Shown here piece after piece: positions 1 through 5,113 of a DNA stretch of 6,012 nt (positions within the stretch are counted from its first letter, which is position 1; every line of letters starts with the position of its first letter). The DNA is from Pseudomonadota bacterium. GTDB taxonomy: Bacteria > Pseudomonadota > Gammaproteobacteria > Steroidobacterales > Steroidobacteraceae. A program made the position numbers and the translations under genes. The DNA lies in assembly GCA_021781775.1 (NCBI GenBank), contig JAJXWE010000121.1:1-6012 (forward strand), written 5' to 3'. The notes beneath the pieces are model-generated. The model was not told the origin of the DNA. It saw nothing but the letters and a program-made list of their open reading frames with translations, and did no database searches.

Positions 1-140
1 AATCGGACCGGCAATTTGGGCATGAAAATCAGGGGGACGGCACGCAGCGCCACGCCGATGTCGTCGTTGACGCATCGCTCGGCTGCCGTATACGCTCCTT
101 TCCGTTGCTCCAATAACTGCAATTCAGCTCGCCTGCGCAC
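1..140 (-). pseudogene. Possible 5'-truncated phage-type gene fragment, running off the left edge
   Basis: One minus-strand frame is open from the left edge to a GTG at 138-140 and on to a stop near 176. Its product contains AELQLLEQRKGAYTAAERC followed by NDDIGVALRAVPLIFMPKL. The pattern (a helix ending E-x-R-x-G, then x-AE-x, then ALRA-x-x-L-x-x-P-x-x-L) resembles the C-terminal half of Nu1-like phage terminase small subunits, where the equivalent reads roughly RGELV-x-AE ... LRARLLALPAKLAP. That resemblance is from memory and weak. GTG 138-140 has no visible Shine-Dalgarno; a TTG at 126-128 has an AGGCGAG-like stretch just upstream. If the family guess is right, the N-terminal DNA-binding half is missing, so I call it a fragment. 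It could also be a chance open frame in G+C-rich DNA. Confidence 0.25.
67..94 (+). promoter_or_regulatory. Candidate sigma-70-type promoter for the CHAT-sigma-antisigma operon
   Basis: TTGACG (67-72) and TATACG (89-94) are separated by 16 nt. They match the -35 consensus at 5 of 6 positions and the -10 consensus at 4 of 6. Transcription would begin near 101, leaving a 5' leader of about 40 nt before the ATG at 141. It is the best promoter-like pair I found upstream of the operon and is correctly oriented. I saw no clear ECF-type -35 (GGAAC-like) box in the leader, so autoregulation by the operon's own sigma factor is not visible here. The site overlaps the doubtful minus-strand fragment. Confidence 0.35.
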
Positions 141-3100
141 ATGGAACAGGGATTCAAGCGGCCCGCAGGGTGTGCGCTTATGCTGGCACTAGTTTCCTGG
201 ACAGTGTGCGGTCGCGCCCGAGCCGGCACAGTGCCATTGCAGGCCGGTTCGGCTACCGCGTTTCGCGTCGACGCGAAACATCCCGAGACGTTCAGTCTGC
301 GCATCGCGCCGGGCAGTGCGGTCGAGGTGCGAATCAGGCAGCAACGCGGGCCCATGCTGCTGAAAATACGCCCCCCGCAGGGGCGGGCGCTCACGCCGCG
401 CTACTGCCAGAGCGGCGTCGAGTGTGTCTTACCGGTGACTCTAGTGGCCCCGGCGGGCGGCATTTACCGGTTGACCCTGAGTTTCTTTGTGCACTGCTGC
501 ATGCAGCAGCAGCAGGCCGCAGGCACCATTCGCGTCTCAACGATGCGTGCCGCGACAGCGACCGATCGCTTGCGGGCCGAGGCAGAGCAATACGTCGCGC
601 GCGCCGAGTGGGCGCAGATCAATGGATCGAGCAAGACGTGGCCTGGGGCTTTGCAGGATTACCGTGCCGCGATCCGCATTGCGCGCAAGATCGGCGATAT
701 CTGGCTGCTGCGGGTCGCGTTGCCGGACGAGGCCCGCCTCGACACCTACGAACTGGATCACTATCACGCCGCCTTGCGGCTGGCCCGCGCCGCCGTTCGT
801 CTTCCGTATGGCAAGGACCAGGCTGATCAGGAGTTCGCCCTGTTTGCCTACGGACTGGTGTGCCAGTATCGGGCACGCTATGGCGCTGCGATCCGGGCCG
901 AGCGGCAGGCGCAGACCATCGCCGCGCAGCTCGGAGAACTTCAAGGCGAGGACATCATCGTCGGCAATCTCGCCGGCGTGTACGAGCAGATTGGCCGCAC
1001 CGGACTGGCCTTACGCAGCGCGCACCAGTCCCTCGCTATCGCGCGGCAGATCGGCGACGGCAAGGGGGTCGACTATAACCTGGAGCTGATCGCTGAGCTG
1101 TACAGCGATCGGGGGGAATTCAATCGCGCGTTCGCTTACTTTCAACGTGCCCTGGAGTCGGTGCGCCACTACCCGTACCCCGACAGCGAGGCGCGTTCCT
1201 GGATCGGTCTCGGGGAGTTGTACGACACGCTGAACGAGCCGGCGCAAGCACGCGCGGCGCTGCTCAAGGCGCGACGCATCGCCACCGCGGCGCACGATTC
1301 CACCGCCTTGTTCCGGGTACTGATGGACAGAGCAGTCGTCAAGCGCCAGGAGGGTGATCTGCGCTCGGCACTCGCCTACGACCAAAAGGGTGTCGCGCGG
1401 GCGGCCGCGCTGGGACTCCCCCGCCAGCAATCGAATCTCATGCTCGATCTCGGCCGGGACTACGCCGCGCTCGGCGAGCACCGGCGGGCGATGAGCGCCT
1501 ATCGAGGAGCGATTGCGCTCGCCCGGCGGATCGATCAGCTCGAAGTCGAGGCCGCCGCGTGGCTCGCCTTGGGCGATGAGGAGACCCGCAGCGGACATTT
1601 CTCGCCGGCGCAGACCGACTACATTGAGGCCCTCGATGTGGGCCGCAGACTTTACAGCCCGCTGATCGAGGCGAGCGCTCAAGGGAGTCTTGCCCGCCTG
1701 GACTTCAAGCGCGGCGCGCTCGAGCGAGCGCGCAGGCGCATTGCGCGTGCGCTGAAGCTGATTGGAGCGGTGCGATCAACCGTGATCACACAGCACCTGC
1801 GCACGGAATATTTCGTGTCGGAGCACGGCTATTACGATCTCGGCGTCGGCATCCTGATGGCACTGCGCCAGCGCCATCCCGGCAAGGGTTATGCGCGCGC
1901 TGCGCTGCGGCTCGTCGAGCGGGCCCGGGCCCGCTCGCTGCTCGACGCGCTGCATAGCGCCGGCCAAACCGACGCGGCTCTCCTGCCGAAGGACTTGGCC
2001 AACAGGATGCACCACGTCGAAGCTGCGCTCGATATTGCGTACGCGGACTGGCGCGATCTTCTGCAGGATCCGAGTGCCAGCGCGAGCCGCTTCGCCGCGC
2101 TGCGCAAGCACATTGGCGCGTTGCGCCGTACGGCCGCCATTCTCGAAGCTCTGGCGCGGGCACGGGGTGGACGGTATACGGCGCTGGCCGATGCGCACCC
2201 GGCCAGCTTGCGTCAACTCCAAGATCGCACCCTTGGACCGCACGCCGCGCTGTTGGAGTACTGGATCGGTGCGCAAGGCGGCTATGTCTGGCTCGTGCGC
2301 CGCCACTCGGTAGGGGTGTTTCCCGTTCCGGGTGCCGCAGCAATCACGCCCGAAGTGCGCGCGCTGCGCCGCGCGCTCACCGCGCGATCACGCACTGTTC
2401 CCGGGGAGAGCTTGCAGGCGCGTATCGCCCGTATCGCCTCGGCAGACGCGCGTGTGGGCCGACTCGACCGCTCGCTCGGTGCACAATTGCTGCCGACAGT
2501 GCCCCTGTTGCGCGGGCTAAACACGCTGTATGTCGTGGTGGACGGACCGCTCTTTGGCGTGCCGTTTGCGGCCTTGCACCCCTCCGGTCGCGGCCGCGCG
2601 CTCGTTGATTCGGTGGCGGTGCTGGAAGAGCCGTCGGCATCGGTATTGTCCTTTGTCGCCCGGCTTAAACCGGCACGTGCCAGTGGCCGGATCGCTCTTT
2701 TCGCCGACCCGGTATACAACCGTAACGACCCGCGCCTAACGGTCGCCGCGCGCCGCCGAACCGGACCGAGCAGATCGGTCCTGCTGACCTGGGCGCCGCA
2801 AGCGTACCTGGCTCACCTTGCCCGTCTGCCCGCCTCGCGGGCCGAGGCACTGGCGGTCGCAAGACTCAGCGACAACCGCGCCGCGTTGCACCTGGGTTTC
2901 GACGCATCGGTGACTGCGGTTCAGCAGACCGACTGGCACCAGGTGGCAGTCGCGCATTTCGCCGTTCATGCCCTGCTTGATGCCGATCATCCGGGACTGT
3001 CCGGACTCGTGCTCTCGCTGTATCACCGCAATGGCACCCCGGCGCGAGGAGTGCTGTGGCTGCGCGACATCTACGCGCTGCATATGCCGGTCGACCTGGT

Positions 3101-3431
3101 GGTACTGAGCAGTTGCCGCACGCTTGGCGGACGCGACGTGCCCGGTGAGGGAATGGTCGGTTTGTTCCGCGCCTTCCTGCTCTCGGGCGCACATGCGATT
3201 CTCGGTACGCTCTGGCGTGTTCAGGACCGCTCGGCAGCGCGGTTTATGCGGCTCTTCTATGCCAATCTGCTGCAGCGCAGAATGAGCCCCGCCGAGGCAC
3301 TGCGGGCCGCGCAACGCACCTCGATGCGGTCGTTGAGATACGCCTCACCGTACTATTGGGCTGCATTCTCGCTCGAGGGCGTGGGAGCGCCGCTGCAGTC
3401 AGCAAGCCCCATCCAGAGCGCGCGACGGTGA
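141..3431 (+). CDS. Exported TPR-CHAT protein, probable periplasmic caspase-like cysteine peptidase
   Basis: 1096 residues. Residues 1-28 form a Sec signal peptide: KR near the N-terminus, a hydrophobic core around ALMLALVSW, and an ARA|G cleavage site after A28. There is no lipobox. Residues 29-135 are a beta-rich domain with four cysteines (C89, C95, C119, C120). Residues about 160-545 are TPR-like helical repeats spaced about 40 residues apart, for example YEQIGRTGLALRSAHQSLAI and YAALGEHRRAMSAYRGAIAL. The linker motif ERARARSLLDAL (from E593) typically precedes CHAT domains. The CHAT domain spans about 700-1085. It keeps HFAVHALLDADHPGLSGLVLS with the catalytic His at H943, VVLSSCRTL with the nucleophile at C992, then GEGMVGLFRAFLLSGAHAI and a TLWRVQDRSA segment. 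CHAT proteins belong to the caspase/gingipain clan; TPRs usually recognise a partner. The substrate is unknown. ATG 141 was chosen because it yields a complete signal peptide, although no strong Shine-Dalgarno precedes it; ATG 180 would cut off the positive n-region. It is first in the three-gene operon. Confidence 0.9.
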   Translation: MEQGFKRPAGCALMLALVSWTVCGRARAGTVPLQAGSATAFRVDAKHPETFSLRIAPGSAVEVRIRQQRGPMLLKIRPPQGRALTPRYCQSGVECVLPVTLVAPAGGIYRLTLSFFVHCCMQQQQAAGTIRVSTMRAATATDRLRAEAEQYVARAEWAQINGSSKTWPGALQDYRAAIRIARKIGDIWLLRVALPDEARLDTYELDHYHAALRLARAAVRLPYGKDQADQEFALFAYGLVCQYRARYGAAIRAERQAQTIAAQLGELQGEDIIVGNLAGVYEQIGRTGLALRSAHQSLAIARQIGDGKGVDYNLELIAELYSDRGEFNRAFAYFQRALESVRHYPYPDSEARSWIGLGELYDTLNEPAQARAALLKARRIATAAHDSTALFRVLMDRAVVKRQEGDLRSALAYDQKGVARAAALGLPRQQSNLMLDLGRDYAALGEHRRAMSAYRGAIALARRIDQLEVEAAAWLALGDEETRSGHFSPAQTDYIEALDVGRRLYSPLIEASAQGSLARLDFKRGALERARRRIARALKLIGAVRSTVITQHLRTEYFVSEHGYYDLGVGILMALRQRHPGKGYARAALRLVERARARSLLDALHSAGQTDAALLPKDLANRMHHVEAALDIAYADWRDLLQDPSASASRFAALRKHIGALRRTAAILEALARARGGRYTALADAHPASLRQLQDRTLGPHAALLEYWIGAQGGYVWLVRRHSVGVFPVPGAAAITPEVRALRRALTARSRTVPGESLQARIARIASADARVGRLDRSLGAQLLPTVPLLRGLNTLYVVVDGPLFGVPFAALHPSGRGRALVDSVAVLEEPSASVLSFVARLKPARASGRIALFADPVYNRNDPRLTVAARRRTGPSRSVLLTWAPQAYLAHLARLPASRAEALAVARLSDNRAALHLGFDASVTAVQQTDWHQVAVAHFAVHALLDADHPGLSGLVLSLYHRNGTPARGVLWLRDIYALHMPVDLVVLSSCRTLGGRDVPGEGMVGLFRAFLLSGAHAILGTLWRVQDRSAARFMRLFYANLLQRRMSPAEALRAAQRTSMRSLRYASPYYWAAFSLEGVGAPLQSASPIQSARR
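1916..1937. repeat. 22-bp perfect palindrome inside the CHAT gene
   Basis: CGAGCGGGCCC at 1916-1926 is followed directly by its reverse complement at 1927-1937. It lies in the codons for ERARARS, a conserved motif before the CHAT domain. All-G+C codon choice for alternating Arg and Ala readily produces such symmetry, so it is probably a by-product of coding rather than a site. Confidence 0.8.
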
Positions 3432-4030
3432 ATCGGTGGCAACTAAATGAGCCGGCGTTCGCGGCGCTGCTGCGCGCGCTGGATTCCGATCGCGTCGAGG
3501 CAGGCCGCAAATACGAGCGGTTGAGGCGTCGCTTGTCGCGGTATTTCGCGCTGCACGGCGTCCCGCACCCGCTCGAGGCCGGCGATGAGGCGTTCAATCG
3601 GCTCGCCAAGCGCTTGAGCGAGGGCGAGTCGGTGCTCAACCTCGAGGCTTATCTGGCTGGAATCGCGCGTCTCGTGATGCTCGAGGAACGCCAGAAACTC
3701 GGCCGCGAACGCCAAATGCTGTCGCAACTCGCCGGTCCCGAAACCACCGCCGAGGAGGACGACAGTGTGCTGCTTGCGCTCGAATCCTGCCTCGCCGAGC
3801 TGCCTGGGGATGCCCGGACGTTGATTACCCGTTACTACGTTGGGCGCGGCCGGGAGCGTATGCGAACGCGTGAGAAGATTGCTCGGGAACTCGGACTATC
3901 GGCAAACGCGCTGCGCAACCGGGTGCTGCGGCTGCGCCAGAGCCTGGAGCAGGCGGTGAGCGCCCGGCTCAAAGAGTCAGTGCGTGATGTATCGGCCGAG
4001 CGGAACACGAATAGCGAGGAGACACGATAG
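3428..4030 (+). CDS. Sigma-70 family (ECF-like) RNA polymerase sigma factor
   Basis: 200 residues from the GTG at 3428, which overlaps the TGA stop of the CHAT gene (GTGA), implying translational coupling. The frame is open further upstream to a TTG at 3356, but that would overlap the CHAT coding region by 76 nt with no ribosome-binding site. Residues about 28-92 match sigma region 2 (YERLRRRLSRYFALHGVPHP, then AGDEAFNRLAKRL and EAYLAGIARLVMLEE). Residues about 115-180 match region 4, with LAELPGDARTLITRYYVG leading into a helix-turn-helix at TREKIARELGLSANALRNRV. Region 3 is absent, as in ECF factors. The variant resembles sigma factors found beside CHAT and anti-sigma-like genes in Acidobacteria and some Proteobacteria; I cannot assign an ECF group. 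It probably redirects polymerase to a small regulon when released from the downstream membrane protein. Only a weak AGAG (3415-3418) precedes the start. Confidence 0.8.
   Translation: MNRWQLNEPAFAALLRALDSDRVEAGRKYERLRRRLSRYFALHGVPHPLEAGDEAFNRLAKRLSEGESVLNLEAYLAGIARLVMLEERQKLGRERQMLSQLAGPETTAEEDDSVLLALESCLAELPGDARTLITRYYVGRGRERMRTREKIARELGLSANALRNRVLRLRQSLEQAVSARLKESVRDVSAERNTNSEETR
4016..4021 (+). promoter_or_regulatory. Ribosome-binding site of the anti-sigma gene
   Basis: GAGGAG lies 9 nt before the ATG at 4031, inside the last codons of the sigma gene. It is the only strong Shine-Dalgarno in the operon: the first two genes have none or a weak one. The membrane-anchored regulator may therefore be translated at least as well as the sigma factor it would hold, which is the safe ratio for a sigma/anti-sigma pair. 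That last point is inference. Confidence 0.7.
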
Positions 4031-4801
4031 ATGCCCACCGAGGGGACAGACATCTCCCGGGAGCAGTTGGTTGCCTACCTGCTCGGGGAGCTTCCGGCCG
4101 AGGAACTCGCAGAACTCGACCAGAAGATGCTGTGCGACAGCGCATTTGCCACTGCGGCCGAGGCTCTGCGCACGGACCTGCTGGATGAGTATGCGACCGG
4201 CGAGGCAACCGGGGAGCGCGACAGACTCCGGCGCGCGCTGAACGTCGCGGGCGACTTCGACCGCCCCGTGCAGCTCGCGCGGGCGCTTCACATCCACCTC
4301 TCGCTCGCCGAGCGGCAATTCGGCTCGCGGCGCCGACCCCGCAGGCGCCCGGCGGCTATGCCGATCGTGCGCTGGGCGTTGCCCTTGGCAGCCTGTCTGG
4401 TGTTGGGATTTGGTGCCTGGCAGTACTGGCTCGGGCGCCACCGCGACATCGGGGTGTCCGCGGTGAATGGCAGTCCGGCATATACGCTGCTATTGAGGCC
4501 CGATCGATTGCGCGGCGGCGGTGTGCAGCGCGTCGTGCGGCTGCCGGCCGGCCTGACAGCGCTGCCGGTTCAAATCGTGGTTCCGCGAGGCACTCAATCC
4601 GCGGATGTGATCCTGCAGGGCCCCGCGGGCTCCACGCGCATCCGGGCTCTGGCAGTCCAGAGCCTCTCCGGCACTTCATTCGTGCAGTTGACTGTGCCAA
4701 GGTCGGCGCTACCGCCTGGAGAGTACCGGATCACGGTGCATGCCGCGGGCGGTGAGGCTCCAACCGTCAAGCACTACTGGGTTGCAGTCGTTTCGCCCTG
4801 A
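4031..4801 (+). CDS. Putative anti-sigma factor, single-pass membrane protein without a zinc-binding motif
   Basis: 256 residues, beginning immediately after the stop of the sigma gene (TAG then ATG). Residues 1-90 fit the cytoplasmic domain of anti-sigma-like proteins seen next to such sigma factors: LVAYLLGELPAEELAELDQK, then a D-x-x-F, then LRTDLLDEYATGEATGERDR and an R-P-V-x-L-A-R-A-L helix. An Arg-rich stretch (RRRPRRRP, about 100-107) precedes one membrane helix (about 113-134, VRWALPLAACLVLGFGAWQYWL). By the positive-inside rule the N-terminus is in the cytoplasm. Residues about 136-256 would be periplasmic and beta-rich (LPVQIVVPRG, SADVILQGPAG, PPGEYRITVHAAGG). The H-x3-C-x2-C zinc signature of classical ZAS anti-sigma factors is absent; the only cysteines are one near residue 34 and C122 in the membrane helix. 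The role rests on position, topology and pattern. It might instead be a FecR-like transducer. Confidence 0.7.
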   Translation: MPTEGTDISREQLVAYLLGELPAEELAELDQKMLCDSAFATAAEALRTDLLDEYATGEATGERDRLRRALNVAGDFDRPVQLARALHIHLSLAERQFGSRRRPRRRPAAMPIVRWALPLAACLVLGFGAWQYWLGRHRDIGVSAVNGSPAYTLLLRPDRLRGGGVQRVVRLPAGLTALPVQIVVPRGTQSADVILQGPAGSTRIRALAVQSLSGTSFVQLTVPRSALPPGEYRITVHAAGGEAPTVKHYWVAVVSP

Positions 4802-4962
4802 CGGGCGGCCGATGAGCATCCTCCAAGCAGGATCGGGGCGCGTGAACCGCACGCGCATCGCCCTGGCGCCGATGCAATCCATGTCCGGCTTTCCGTGCGT
4901 CCCCGAAGTCGATCTGGTGGGTAGGCCGTGCCGGATAAGCCGTTCCCGGCTGCCGAGCGGGT
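4802..4962. other. Intergenic segment with no recognised gene, upstream of the IstB remnant
   Basis: This is the left half of the gap between the convergent anti-sigma and nadE genes. No reading frame gives a recognisable protein. I see no convincing terminator for the operon: the only hairpin is ATCCT/AGGAT at 4818-4822 and 4829-4833, which is short and lacks a T-run. A plus-strand stretch around 4926-4955 reads RPCRISRSR in a different frame from the IstB remnant. It faintly recalls the RIGRFKP segment that lies upstream of the Walker A motif in IstB, so the dead element may extend leftward through a frameshift and deletion. Confidence 0.4.
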
Positions 4963-5100
4963 GATCGTGCGCTCCTTGATGAGCTCTTCACCTCGGAGTC
5001 CCTCGAGCAGGCCACCGACATTATTGTGCTCCGCCCAAACAGACTCGGCAAAAGCATGATCGCGAAGAACCTGCTGCACCAGCCGATGCTGCACGGCTAT
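4963..5100 (+). pseudogene. istB: Remnant of an IS21-type IstB helper ATPase gene
   Basis: The plus frame from GAT 4963 reads DRALLDELFTSESLEQATD, then IIVLRPNRLGKSMIAKN, then LLHQPMLHGY, ending near 5100 with a stop at 5107-5109. IstB proteins of IS21 elements have DRA-x-(I/L)-(E/D)-E-L-F-x-L-x-F-L-x-x-A-x-N-(V/I)-(V/I)-L-x-G-P-N-G-V-G-K-(T/S)-M-I-A-x-N-x-x-H-x-A-(V/L)-x-x-G-(H/Y) at this point. About 46 codons survive of a gene that is usually about 250 codons. The Walker A motif is damaged: GPNGxGKS has become RPNRLGKS (5032-5055), with Arg replacing two glycines. The upstream frame is closed by TAA at 4936-4938, and everything after the HGY codons is missing. No istA, terminal repeats or target duplication are visible. 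Non-functional. Confidence 0.65.
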
Positions 5101-5113
5101 CGTCGATAGCCGT
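5093..5113. repeat. Inverted repeat with 10-bp arms spanning the nadE stop codon
   Basis: ACGGCTATCG (5093-5102), a single T (5103) and CGATAGCCGT (5104-5113) form a perfect inverted repeat. As RNA it would fold into a 9-bp stem with a 3-nt loop. It covers the last NadE codons and stop, and lies exactly where the IstB remnant ends. There is no T-run on either side, so it is not a standard intrinsic terminator, but it is the only strong hairpin between the convergent genes and may weakly terminate or protect the nadE transcript. Confidence 0.7.

Noticed and set aside
1011..1682. Long minus-strand open frame antisense to the TPR region
   Set aside because: It is the shadow of a G+C-rich coding gene: no recognisable motif, no start context, and the plus strand carries a coherent TPR protein here.
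1776..3314. Several minus-strand open frames opposite the CHAT domain
   Set aside because: Arg/Pro/Ala-rich composition, mutual overlaps and no family pattern mark them as shadows of the CHAT gene.
3356..3427. Upstream TTG start extending the sigma factor by 24 residues
   Set aside because: It would overlap the conserved end of the CHAT gene and lacks a Shine-Dalgarno; the added residues do not fit the sigma family.
141..3431. TPR-CHAT resembling Csx29 of type III-E CRISPR (Craspase)
   Set aside because: The domain pairing is similar, but this protein has a Sec signal peptide, and no CRISPR repeats, Cas genes or gRAMP effector are in the window.
3977..4441. 154-codon minus-strand frame opposite the anti-sigma gene
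   Set aside because: It overlaps two well-supported plus-strand genes and shows no domain or membrane pattern.
4818..4833. Hairpin after the anti-sigma gene as an intrinsic terminator
   Set aside because: The stem is only 5 bp, with no following T-run.
4774..5094. 106-codon minus-strand frame between the anti-sigma gene and nadE
   Set aside because: It is antisense to the IstB-like plus-strand frame and to the end of the anti-sigma gene, and has no recognisable motif of its own.
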